Assembly (NCBI RefSeq): GCF_036014215.1
Contig: NZ_CP107921.1
Coordinates: 806,001 to 870,000 of the forward strand
Origin: Streptomyces sp. NBC_00440
GTDB taxonomy: Bacteria; Actinomycetota; Actinomycetes; Streptomycetales; Streptomycetaceae
Length of the DNA: 64,000 nucleotides
Direction of reading: 5' to 3'
The notes below the pieces were generated by a model. The model saw nothing but the letters and a program-made list of their open reading frames with translations. It was not told the origin of the DNA and did no database searches. This document shows positions 52,406 through 60,600 of the stretch, piece after piece. Every line of letters begins with the position of its first letter. Position 1 is the stretch's first letter. Position numbers and translations under genes: made by a program.

Positions 52406-53212
52406 GGCGACCGCTTCCGCGTCCGTGACCGGCCGGGCGCCACCGGTGAACCGGGCCAGCGACGCACCGTGCTCGACCCGCGCGGGGAAGGCGTCCGAGG
52501 CCGTACGGCGGCTCAGCGCCGCGGTGTCCAGCTCGGTCTGCGAGGCGACGATTACCGCGTTGCCGAAGCGCCGGCCGCGCAGCACCGACGGCTCGGCGAT
52601 GAGCGCGATCTCTGCGAACACCTCGGAGAATGCGGCGAGTTGGGTGCGCAGGAAGCCGAAAGGGGCGCCGTCCGCGAGGTTCGCCGCGTAGACCCCGCCG
52701 TCGCGCAGCACCCGGGCGGCCGACCGTGCGTACTCGACGGATGTGAGGTGCGCGGGCACCCGGGAGCCGCCGAAGACATCGGCGATCAGTACGTCGGCCG
52801 ATGCCGCGGGTCTGCCCTCCAGCCAGGCCCGCGCATCCATGGCATGCACGGTGATCCCCGAACCGTGCGGCAGCGGCAGCTCCCCGGCGACCAGGGCGAC
52901 CAGTCCCCGGTCCGCCTCCACCACGTCCTGCCGCGATCCCGGCCGGAGCGCCGCCACGTAGCGGGGCAGTGTGAGGGCGCCCCCGCCGAGGTGCACGACA
53001 TCGAGCGGTTCTCCGGGGCCGGCCGCACAGTCCACGACGTGGCCGAGTCTGCGCGCGTACTCGAACTCCAGATACGCCGGATCGTCCAGGTCCACATACG
53101 ACTGGGGCGCGCCATCGACGGTGAGCAGCCAGGCCCGCTCCCGGTCGACGTCGGGCAGCAGCCTCGCGGTGCCCTGGTCCACGTCCCGGATCACCGGTAT
53201 CGCCTCGTTCAC
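52367..53212 (-). CDS. Spermidine-synthase-like methyltransferase-fold protein
   Basis: A 281-residue protein with a Rossmann class I fold like polyamine synthases: SYVDLDDPAYLEFEYARR, DVVHLGGGALTLPRYVA (nucleotide loop), VVEADRGLVALV, and DVLIADVFGGSRVPAHLTS in place of the catalytic D(A/S)(T/S)DP loop. The usual polyamine-site residues are not evident, so true spermidine synthase activity is doubtful. GTG 53212 is the start. The last 39 bp overlap the MFS gene. Confidence 0.78.
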   Translation of the reverse strand: MNEAIPVIRDVDQGTARLLPDVDRERAWLLTVDGAPQSYVDLDDPAYLEFEYARRLGHVVDCAAGPGEPLDVVHLGGGALTLPRYVAALRPGSRQDVVEADRGLVALVAGELPLPHGSGITVHAMDARAWLEGRPAASADVLIADVFGGSRVPAHLTSVEYARSAARVLRDGGVYAANLADGAPFGFLRTQLAAFSEVFAEIALIAEPSVLRGRRFGNAVIVASQTELDTAALSRRTASDAFPARVEHGASLARFTGGARPVTDAEAVASPKPPDGAFSIG

Positions 53213-53296
53213 CGTCCCATTGTGCCCTCCGTGTCGCCGAGCTTGATCTGCCCGAGCTGCCGAGGATGCGTCCCTGCCCGCCGATAGGTTGGCGGG

Positions 53297-53905
53297 ATGA
53301 GCAGTCAACGAAATGTGGAAGAGGCGTGGGTCTGGATCGTGCGGTGGCTTGGAGAACAGGCACCGAAGTCTGCCGAGACCCTGCGGCCGGGTGTCCCGAA
53401 GGAGCAGATCACACGGGCCGAGCAGCATCTGGGTTTCCCCATACACCCGGATCTGCGGACGCTGTGGGGGCTGACTGACGGAGTCGCCGATGACATCGAT
53501 ACCGGTGCGGGCGCGTTCCTCGACGGGTATGCGCTGATGCCGATCGACACCGCCTTGGAACTGCGTGATGATCTGGCCGATTCCTTCGATGGCTGGGGCC
53601 ATCTGTGGCTTCCGATCACCACGAACGAGGTGAACGAACCGTGGATGGGGGCCACCATCAACTGTGACGGTGGCCGGCTCGGCGCCTGGTCCATGGAGGA
53701 CGAGCCGCAGACACCGGGCGGAACGGCCCTGGCCGAGTTGCTCGGAGACGTCATCGAAGCCCTGGAGCCGGGCACTGGCCGGCTGAAGCCCCGCCCGGGG
53801 CAGGGCGGCACAGTGCCCGGCCTTGCAGACGGCGCACTGATCTGGGCCGACCCGGTCGACAAACCCGCGCTGCGCTTCCCCGGTTGGGCAGCGCTACACC
53901 CCTGA
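53297..53905 (+). CDS. SMI1/KNR4 (SUKH) family protein
   Basis: A 202-residue SUKH-superfamily protein: GVPKEQITRAEQHLGFPIHP, LRTLWGLTDG, HLWLPITTNEVN, NCDGGRLGAWSMEDEP. Many bacterial SUKH proteins are immunity proteins of polymorphic toxin systems, but no toxin gene is adjacent, so it may be an orphan immunity or a regulatory protein. Base composition is a little less GC-skewed than its neighbours. It opens an accessory-looking stretch extending to about 57.0 kb. Confidence 0.82.
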   Translation: MSSQRNVEEAWVWIVRWLGEQAPKSAETLRPGVPKEQITRAEQHLGFPIHPDLRTLWGLTDGVADDIDTGAGAFLDGYALMPIDTALELRDDLADSFDGWGHLWLPITTNEVNEPWMGATINCDGGRLGAWSMEDEPQTPGGTALAELLGDVIEALEPGTGRLKPRPGQGGTVPGLADGALIWADPVDKPALRFPGWAALHP

Positions 53906-54115
53906 CCTGCCCTCTTTCCGGCACGGCGCCCCGGTGTTCAGCCCTGCATCCGCCTCTGACAGCCCCAGGCACTCGCGTCGATCGTTGATCGTTGATCGTG
54001 TGGTGTTGTACGCCGTCTCGGCGCAGCAGGTGGCCGATACCCGTGAAAAGTTCCGGCGTCCGTTGTTGACGTGGTTGGGTGCTTGAGGTCGTCGAGAAGG
54101 ATGAGGTTGTGGGTC

Positions 54116-54793
54116 ATGTCCGAGTTCGCGTCGGCTGATGAGCGCGCATGGCGGGTGGTTGAGGCCGTGTTGGGCGGAAAGCTTCCGTCGGGTGCCCGAG
54201 TCTCCGAGGTGGCGTTGTGGGGTGTGAGGGTGGTGCTGGTGTACCGGCTCGACGAGGCGGAACACCGCCGACGAGCTGCATCGAACGCCGAGCCCCTCAA
54301 TGATCTCTGGCTGCTGGACACCCTGTTGAAGCTGCCCGTTGGCAGACCGGTGCCGTTGGCCATGCTGGAGGGCAGGGACCGGCGTCGGCTGTCCAAGGGG
54401 TGGCCGGCGGGAGCGGTGGAGCAGCGGGCGGACATGGTGGAGCGGGCGGCGACACTGCCACTGTGGGTGGATCTGGCCGTGGTGCGCAGCGAAACTGCGA
54501 GCTTGGAGGCTCTGCATGTGATGCCGTTCGGCGCGTACGCGCCACAGGCCATCTGGCTGGACTGCCTCCCGGCAGGATCGGAGCAGTTGCTGGAGGAGGC
54601 GGCACACTTCAGCACGGGGGTCGTGCACTGGCAGGGTGCCGGTGAGCCGCAGGTGCTGGTTCCTGTGCAGCCGCTGGCGGACGTGGCCGGCACGGCCGCC
54701 GGGTGGCGGTTCACCGAGCATGCCTATGAGCAGGTGTCGGGCCGGGTCGGGGGGCCCGGGGAAGTCAGTCCTCTGCGACCGCCCACTGCATAA
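54116..54793 (+). CDS. Hypothetical protein
   Basis: A 225-residue soluble protein with no family I recognise. It begins MSEFASADERAWRVVEAVLG and contains VALWGVRVVLVYRLD and LWVDLAVVRSETASLEALHV; there are no signal peptide or membrane segments. ATG 54116 follows AAGGATGAGG at some distance. Its 3' end overlaps the convergent gene by 29 bp. The short upstream gap holds a TTGATCG triplicate at about 53979-54000. Confidence 0.6.
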   Translation: MSEFASADERAWRVVEAVLGGKLPSGARVSEVALWGVRVVLVYRLDEAEHRRRAASNAEPLNDLWLLDTLLKLPVGRPVPLAMLEGRDRRRLSKGWPAGAVEQRADMVERAATLPLWVDLAVVRSETASLEALHVMPFGAYAPQAIWLDCLPAGSEQLLEEAAHFSTGVVHWQGAGEPQVLVPVQPLADVAGTAAGWRFTEHAYEQVSGRVGGPGEVSPLRPPTA

Positions 54794-55898
54794 GGGCGGC
54801 AGGGGGTTCAGGGGCCCTGGCGAGCCTCCATCGGCGCACTATTTCTCCCCTGCCATCGATGGCTTTCCAGCAGCGCTTCTGCCACAGCCTTCGGCGTTGA
54901 GGACCTGCTGGAGTTCTCTGCAGTTCTTGCGCCCATGGCAGCCAGGTGGCGACGTTGTGCTCGTCTGCGGCCTGGACGTCTTCCGCGTCATCGCTGAAGC
55001 GGGCGAGGCTGAGGCCGTTGCAGGCGTCGCAGTGGCACTCGGGTGCGTCGGAGAATCCGTAGAAATGGGCGAGCCGGTCTCCATGGAAGTACTCCATGAG
55101 GGCGGGGTGCAGGACGCGGGCCCGGCGCGTTCCGGAGGGATTGGCGCCGGGCGTCCCGGCAGCTCCGGGTGGCCGGAAGGTGCGGCAGGCCGGCTGGACT
55201 CCGATGGAAACGAAGGTCGCGCCGTGAGCGAGGGCGTCGAGTCCGGAGAGGCCGGTCCGGATGAGGCCAGTGCTGTTGATGCGAGACATGAGTGCACGCA
55301 GGCGCAGTGCGGTGTCCCGGTCCGGAAGCGGCTCGTCGACAGATCCCAGCGCGATGGCTTTGAGGTGTGGCACTCGGTTGAGGGTGCGGATCAGGAAGCC
55401 GACCATGTCGTCGCTCCGCAGCCACCGTGCGTCGAGCGGGACGGTGAAGATGACGGTGTCCGGGTCGAGTTGCTTCATACGGCGGGTGGCTTCCGCCACG
55501 GCCGCAGTGTCCCCTGCTTCGAAGTACCGGGTGGGTGTGAGGACGGCGGTCGCGCCGGCGTCGAGCTGTTCGGACCCTGGGTACATCGAGGTGGCCGGCT
55601 CGGGGTAAAGACCCGGCGGTGCGAAGCGTGGCCGGGTCTGAAGGAAGGACTCGTGGGCGCCGGCCGTGTGCTGTTCGTACAGGGCCGGGTCGAGCAGGAG
55701 CGGTTCATCGGCGAGATGGCGCTGCGCGTCTTTGGTCTCCGCGAGGGCTTTGGTGCCGCACAGGATGATCCCGCCGAAGCCGGCCCCATCGTCCGCCGGC
55801 GGCTCCGCGGTGCGCGTGTGAAGCAGGACCTTGTCCCCCAGGGCCTGCCGTGCGGACCGCCTCCGCCCGGATAAGTCGCCGTTCTCGTACCCCGTCAT
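54765..55898 (-). CDS. Protein with tRNA-guanine-transglycosylase-like zinc signature
   Basis: A 377-residue protein. ECHCDACNG gives CxCxxC at about residue 290, followed 21 residues later by His-Asn (DEHNVATWLPW). In TGT enzymes the zinc site is CxCxxC and a downstream His-Asn, so the C-terminal part resembles a TGT zinc subdomain. The middle part alternates strands and helices (TVIFTVPLDARWL, LKAIALGSVDEPLP, GATFVSIGVQPAC) in a TIM-barrel manner, also as in TGT. No queuosine or 7-deazaguanine synthesis gene is nearby. A remote TGT/DpdA-like base exchanger is possible; a different TIM-barrel family is the alternative. Confidence 0.55.
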   Translation of the reverse strand: MTGYENGDLSGRRRSARQALGDKVLLHTRTAEPPADDGAGFGGIILCGTKALAETKDAQRHLADEPLLLDPALYEQHTAGAHESFLQTRPRFAPPGLYPEPATSMYPGSEQLDAGATAVLTPTRYFEAGDTAAVAEATRRMKQLDPDTVIFTVPLDARWLRSDDMVGFLIRTLNRVPHLKAIALGSVDEPLPDRDTALRLRALMSRINSTGLIRTGLSGLDALAHGATFVSIGVQPACRTFRPPGAAGTPGANPSGTRRARVLHPALMEYFHGDRLAHFYGFSDAPECHCDACNGLSLARFSDDAEDVQAADEHNVATWLPWAQELQRTPAGPQRRRLWQKRCWKAIDGRGEIVRRWRLARAPEPPAALMQWAVAED

Positions 55899-55997
55899 CC
55901 GCTGCTCCCCCCGGCACGGATCGAGTTACACCTCGACGTATTACAGAGTGCAAGGGTCCGATGACTCTGACAAGAGCGCCCCCTCTGTGCAGGACCG

Positions 55998-56771
55998 TCA
56001 TGAGCGATGGAACGGCCAGTTCTCCACCCCGGCCGCGCGTAGCCCCTCAACACACCCACCGCACTCCATTCGAAACGTGAAACCGCCTACATCCCCCACC
56101 CCGGTGATGGTGAGTACGTTCCCCACCGGGAGCAGGAACGGCGCGTCGGTGTACCGCTCGGGCATCGGCACATAGGTGTCCACCGAGTCGAGCAGCGCCT
56201 CGACCGAGGCCGTCCAGCGCGGGTCGCCCTCCAGCGCCTTCAGCCCCGACACCCGTACGACCGGGGCCGCGTCCCCGCCGTATCCATGGGCGGAGAGCAG
56301 TTCACGGACCTCCAGCTCGACCAGGTCGGTCAGGTCCTCGTCCCCCGCGTCCGCCTTGTCGAGGGCGACGACGATGTGGTCGACGCCGACCTGACGGGCC
56401 AGCAGGACGTGCTCAGCGGTCTGCGGCATGACCCCGTCGAGTGCGGAGACGACGAGGATCGCCCCGTCGAGCTGGGCGGCGCCGGTGACCATGTTCTTGA
56501 CGTAGTCCGCGTGTCCCGGCGTGCCGACGTGGGCGCAGTGCCGGGTGTCGGTCTCGTACTCCACCTGCGTGATGTTGATGGTGATGCCGCGCTGCGCCTC
56601 CTCCGGCGCCCGGTCGATCCGGTCGGAGGAGACGAAGGAGGTACTGCTGTCCGCGCGGTCGCTGAGCACCTTGGTGATGGCAGCGGTCAGGGTGATCTTG
56701 CCGTGGTCGACGTGGCCCATGGTGCCGATGTTGAGGCGGGGCTCGGTACGCACGTATGCCGTCTTGGGCAT
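55998..56771 (-). pseudogene. Truncated, motif-degenerate EF-Tu copy
   Basis: 257 residues against about 397 for EF-Tu. The GTPase domain is recognisable ([49 protein letters not shown]), but key motifs are altered: HGKT to HGKI in the P-loop, DCPG to GTPG, NKxD to DKAD. Domain 2 starts ([15 protein letters not shown]) and then leaves the EF-Tu pattern, ending [19 protein letters not shown]. Domain 3 is missing. AAAGG lies 2 bases before the ATG, so it may still be translated. A decaying tuf3-type paralogue is the simplest view; a small non-GTPase derivative is possible. Confidence 0.75.
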
Positions 56772-56876
56772 GGCCTTTTTCTTCCTCGCGAAATTCGGGA
56801 AATACCGAAGTGTGGCGGGACCCCCGGATCCGGCCGACCCTCCCCCTGCGGGGTCCGCCGGACAATCCGGGAAGGG

Positions 56877-57023
56877 TCAGCTTCGGGCGCCGCCGAGGGG
56901 CGCTGCGGCAACGGCCGCACGGTGCACGGCCGTTGCGGCAGGTGCGGCGGAATCGGGGAGACCGGCAGCCTTCGGCGCGTCCGCGACTGCGGACGGCGCT
57001 GCGAGGAAGGCGTACCGGAACAT
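56877..57023 (-). CDS. 48-residue Ala-rich small ORF upstream of the EF-Tu-like gene
   Basis: ATG 57023 has GGAGG 8 bases upstream (a strong GGGGGGAGGATCAGGGC leader). The product runs MFRYAFLAAPSAVADAPKAA... to PLGGARS. Within it lies a 14-bp inverted repeat with one mismatch (56904-56917 / 56927-56940) that could fold as an mRNA hairpin. No family recognised. The rest of 56772-57180 shows no other gene; AT-rich sequence 56772-56815 carries the EF-Tu-like gene's ribosome site. Confidence 0.4.
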   Translation of the reverse strand: MFRYAFLAAPSAVADAPKAAGLPDSAAPAATAVHRAAVAAAPLGGARS

Positions 57024-57180
57024 GCCCTGATCCTCCCCCCGGCGTCGTCGGTACGTCGACCGGTTTTCCCGCTCGTCCGGGAATCCTTGACGGCCCGTGC
57101 TGAGCCGCGGAGCGCCCCGCGCCGCCGGAAGCCTGGAGCCATTACGACGATCACACCCGGGTGTCGGTTAGTCTCCCGGG

Positions 57181-57885
57181 ATGCTGGAGCCCGCTGCCCG
57201 ACCCGCCGCCGGACTGACCGTGCGCTGCGTCAGGGCACTTGCCTCGCCGTGGTCCCGGCTCTCCCTGCTCGTGGTGCTGCTGGTGGCCGCGGCGACCCTG
57301 ATGCTCCTCTTCCAGCCGCAGCGGCTCCTCGCGGCGGGCTGGCCGCCACAACTCAGCGGGATCTCGGCCATCGTGCTGTTCTCCGTCGCGTACGGCGCCT
57401 GCACGGCCGCCTTCGTACCCAGGCCGCTGCTGAATCTCGCGGCGGGCGCCCTCTTCGGCAGCCAGGCCGGGCTCGGCGCGGCCGTCGCCGGGACGGTGCT
57501 GGGGGCCGGCGTGTCCTTCGGCCTCGGCCGGCTGCTCGGCCAGAGCGCGCTGCGGTCGTTGCTGCGCGGGCGCTGGCTGACGGCGGCCGACGGGCAGTTG
57601 AGCCGGCACGGCTTCCGTTCGATGCTCGCGCTGCGGCTCTTCCCCGGGGTGCCGTTCGCCGCCGCCAACTACTGCGCGGCGGTGTCGCGGATGGGGTGGC
57701 TGCCGTTCCTGGTGGCCACCGGGCTCGGGTCGGTCCCGAACACGGCGGCGTACGTGGTGGCGGGCAGCCGGGCGTCCTCGCCCACCTCCCCGGCGTTCCT
57801 GGTCTCGATGGGCTTCATCGTGGTGTCCGGGGCGGGCGCCGCGTGGATCGCCTGGCGCAAGCGGCACCGGCTGCGCGGCCACTGA
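57181..57885 (+). CDS. TVP38/TMEM64 family membrane protein
   Basis: A 234-residue DedA-related membrane protein: FSVAYGACTAAFVPRPLLNL, AAGALFGSQAGLGAA, LGRLLGQSALRSLL, and LALRLFPGVPFAAANYCAAV (the FPxxPF-type motif). About five hydrophobic segments. Relatives act in lipid-carrier or phospholipid scrambling. It lies 124 bp ahead of uppP in the same direction, and a shared envelope function is plausible. Confidence 0.85.
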   Translation: MLEPAARPAAGLTVRCVRALASPWSRLSLLVVLLVAAATLMLLFQPQRLLAAGWPPQLSGISAIVLFSVAYGACTAAFVPRPLLNLAAGALFGSQAGLGAAVAGTVLGAGVSFGLGRLLGQSALRSLLRGRWLTAADGQLSRHGFRSMLALRLFPGVPFAAANYCAAVSRMGWLPFLVATGLGSVPNTAAYVVAGSRASSPTSPAFLVSMGFIVVSGAGAAWIAWRKRHRLRGH

Positions 57886-58009
57886 CCCCGTCCGGGGGCC
57901 GTGGCGGGGGCCGTTGGCCGTCCGTACGCGAGAGGGTCGCCGACCGTACACCTTCGGCGGTTACGTTCCTTGCGCATCAGCCCCTTGATCCTTTGGACGG
58001 CCCCCACCC

Positions 58010-58885
58010 ATGTCTTGGTTCGAATCGTTCGTCCTCGGATTCGTGCAGGGGCTGACCGAGTTTCTGCCCGTGTCCTCCAGCGCCCATCTGCGGCTGGCCT
58101 CGGCCTTCGCGGGCTGGCCCGACGCGGGTGCGGCTTTCACGGCGATCACGCAGATAGGCACCGAGGCCGCGGTCATCATCTACTTCCGCAAGGACATCGC
58201 CAGGATCGTCTCGGCGTGGTTCCGCTCGCTCACCGACCGCTCGCTGCGCGCGGACCACGACGCCCGGATGGGCTGGCTCGTCATCGTCGGGACCATCCCG
58301 ATCGGTGTGCTGGGGATCCTGCTCAAAGACCAGATCGACACGTCCTTCCGGGACCTGCGGGTCATCGCCTGCACCCTGATCGGGATGGGCCTGGTGCTGG
58401 GCGCGGCCGACCGGCTGGCTGCCCGCGACGAGAGCGGCGGCAGGCACAGGGCGGGCAGGGAGCGCAGGTCGCTTGAGGAGCTGACCGTCCGGGACGGGCT
58501 GGTCTACGGGCTCTGCCAGGCGCTCGCGCTGGTCCCGGGCGTCTCCCGCTCGGGCGCCACGATCAGCGGCGGTCTGCTCATGGGCTACACCCGTGAGGCG
58601 GCCGCCCGGTACTCGTTCCTGCTGGCGATCCCCGCGGTCCTCGCCTCCGGGGCCTTCGAACTCAAGGACGCGGCCGGGAGCGGCGGGACGCCGTGGGGGC
58701 CGACGCTGCTGGCGACGGTCGTGGCGTTCGCCGTGGGGTACGCGGTCATCGCGTGGTTCATGAGGTTCATCTCGTCGAGGAGCTTCATGCCGTTCGTGGT
58801 CTACCGGATCCTGCTGGGTGTCGCCCTGTTCGTCCTGGTCGGTACGGGGGTGCTCAGCCCGGACGCGGGTCCGGCCGGGGGCTGA
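58010..58885 (+). CDS. uppP: Undecaprenyl-diphosphatase UppP
   Basis: A 291-residue BacA-type membrane phosphatase. Catalytic motif 1 is [20 protein letters not shown], motif 2 is [17 protein letters not shown] (SGATI). Eight hydrophobic segments. It recycles C55-PP to C55-P for peptidoglycan and teichoic acid assembly, and confers bacitracin tolerance. A cytoplasmic insert rich in Arg ([14 protein letters not shown]) is typical of actinobacterial versions. Confidence 0.96.
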   Translation: MSWFESFVLGFVQGLTEFLPVSSSAHLRLASAFAGWPDAGAAFTAITQIGTEAAVIIYFRKDIARIVSAWFRSLTDRSLRADHDARMGWLVIVGTIPIGVLGILLKDQIDTSFRDLRVIACTLIGMGLVLGAADRLAARDESGGRHRAGRERRSLEELTVRDGLVYGLCQALALVPGVSRSGATISGGLLMGYTREAAARYSFLLAIPAVLASGAFELKDAAGSGGTPWGPTLLATVVAFAVGYAVIAWFMRFISSRSFMPFVVYRILLGVALFVLVGTGVLSPDAGPAGG

Positions 58886-58972
58886 GGGGGCGGGGAACGG
58901 GCGGCGGAGCAGGGCGTGTTAGGACCGGATCACCGCACCGCACCGTACTGAACCGGCGGGCGCCGTCACTTA

Positions 58973-59045
58973 CCGGTTCACCCGCCGGTTCACGCACTGC
59001 CGGTTCGCTTGCTGCCGGTTCACCGACTGGTTCACTTGCCGGTTC
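58973..59045. repeat. Irregular CCGGTTC direct repeats
   Basis: CCGGTTC occurs at 58973, 58985, 59000, 59015 and 59039, usually followed by A, plus one CTGGTTCA. They cover the end of the slipin gene and the bases beyond it. They probably arose by local slippage, and any function is speculative. Confidence 0.5.
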
Positions 59046-60105
59046 CGGACCCCTCGTCCGGACCGAGGGGCGGCTCGTCCTCCCGTACCGGCGGTTCGTC
59101 CTCCGGTACGGGCAGGTCGGGCTCCGCCTCCGCTTCCCCGGACGGACCGGGTTCCGCCGGCCGGGACCGCTCCAGCGCCTCCAGCCCCGGCAGCGGGATC
59201 CCGAGTGTGGTCAGGTCCAGCTTCGCCGCCTCGACCTCTTCGGCGGAGAGCCCGGGTACGGCGGCCTCCACCGCCTCGGTCGCGGAGGTACCGGACTTCG
59301 CCGTGCCGGTCTCCGCTTCGGGCTCTGCCCCCGGCATCTGCGGGTAACGCTGTGCCCGCTCCAGGAACCGGAGCAGTTCCACCGGGAACGGCAGGACCAG
59401 CGTGGAGTTCTTCTCGGACGCGACCTCGGCCACCGTCTGCAGCAGGCGGAGCTGGAGGGCTGCCGGGTGTTCGGACATCACTTCGGCGGCCTGGGCCAGC
59501 TTCTTCGACGCCTGGAGCTCGGCATCGGCGTTGATGACCCGGGCACGCCGTTCACGGGCCGCCTCGGCCTGCCGTGCCATCGACCGCTTCATCGTCTCGG
59601 GCAGCGACACGTCCTTGATCTCCACCCGATCGATCTGCACACCCCAGCCGATGGCCGGACTGTCGATCATCAGCTCCAGGCCCTGGTTCAGCTTCTCGCG
59701 GTTCGACAGCAGATCGTCCAGATCGCTCTTACCGATGATCGAACGCAGCGAGGTCTGCGCCATCTGCGAGACCGCGAACCGGTAGTCCTCGACAGCGATG
59801 ACCGCGTCGGCCGCGTTGACCACCTTGAAGTAGACGACCGCGTCGACCCGTACGGTCACGTTGTCCCGCGTGATGCCCTCCTGGGCCGGGACCGGCATCG
59901 TCACGATCTGCAGATTCACCTTGTGCAGCCGGTCGACGCCCGGGATCACCGTGGTGAATCCCGGCAGCCGTTCCGCCTCACGCAGCCGACCGAACCGGAA
60001 GACCACACCACGCTCGTACTGCTTGATCACGCGCGCCGCGGAGATTCCGTACACAGCGGCGCAACAGAGGATCACCACTATCGCGGTCAGAAGTACTGCC
60101 ACCAT
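59032..60105 (-). CDS. Slipin/stomatin family SPFH protein
   Basis: A 357-residue SPFH (Band 7) protein: an N-terminal membrane hairpin (VAVLLTAIVVILCCAAVYG), QYERGVVFRFGRL, PGFTTVIPGVDRLHKVNLQI, then the coiled helix RQAEAARERRARVINADAE. The last ~90 residues are a Pro/Glu-rich tail. Slipins organise membrane microdomains and are often paired with NfeD proteins; no nfeD gene is here. It is followed on the same strand side by unrelated genes, 9 bp after the coupled membrane gene. Confidence 0.92.
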   Translation of the reverse strand: MVAVLLTAIVVILCCAAVYGISAARVIKQYERGVVFRFGRLREAERLPGFTTVIPGVDRLHKVNLQIVTMPVPAQEGITRDNVTVRVDAVVYFKVVNAADAVIAVEDYRFAVSQMAQTSLRSIIGKSDLDDLLSNREKLNQGLELMIDSPAIGWGVQIDRVEIKDVSLPETMKRSMARQAEAARERRARVINADAELQASKKLAQAAEVMSEHPAALQLRLLQTVAEVASEKNSTLVLPFPVELLRFLERAQRYPQMPGAEPEAETGTAKSGTSATEAVEAAVPGLSAEEVEAAKLDLTTLGIPLPGLEALERSRPAEPGPSGEAEAEPDLPVPEDEPPVREDEPPLGPDEGSGTGK

Positions 60106-60114
60106 TACGACCCC

Positions 60115-60600
60115 CTATTGCCCGAGTCGCTTACGCTTCCCACGATATGCCCCAAATGCCGTAATCGGCGATCGGCGCAGCGCCCTGGCCGCTCTCCAGC
60201 CGGCCGAGAGCGCGAAGAGCGCCGCCGTGATCAGCAGCCACCGGGTCAGGAACACTCCGCCGGGCAGCCCCGTGGCCCGCCCGTAGCGTTCCGGCGGGCC
60301 GAGGATCAGCGGGAACCAGACGAGCAGCAGCAGTCCGGACAGCGCCGCCGGCACTCTGAGCGTGTTGGTCCACCCTCCGCGGACCACGCCGGGCAGCGCC
60401 CGCAGGGCCCGGTCGGCCAGTGAGTAGAGCGGAATCAGCACCAGATCCTGCACCAGGGCCGCGCCGGCGAACCATACGACGATCCCGGACCAGTCGCCCG
60501 CCAGCAGCCGCACCCCCGCGTATCCCGCCACCGCGAAGGAGACCAGCAGCACGGTGAGCTGCAGCGGACCTGTCCCGTACCGGCGCTCGAACCGCCGCAT
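60115..60600 (-). CDS. Small integral membrane protein coupled to the molybdopterin oxidoreductase gene
   Basis: A 161-residue membrane protein with about four hydrophobic segments (LTVLLVSFAVAGYAGVRLLA; GIVVWFAGAALVQDLVLIPL; ALSGLLLLVWFPLILG; WLLITAALFALSAGW). Its ATG overlaps the upstream stop as TGATG (60602-60598), so it is translated together with the molybdopterin enzyme. It may be an accessory subunit. No catalytic motif was seen. Confidence 0.7.
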   Translation of the reverse strand: MRRFERRYGTGPLQLTVLLVSFAVAGYAGVRLLAGDWSGIVVWFAGAALVQDLVLIPLYSLADRALRALPGVVRGGWTNTLRVPAALSGLLLLVWFPLILGPPERYGRATGLPGGVFLTRWLLITAALFALSAGWRAARALRRSPITAFGAYRGKRKRLGQ

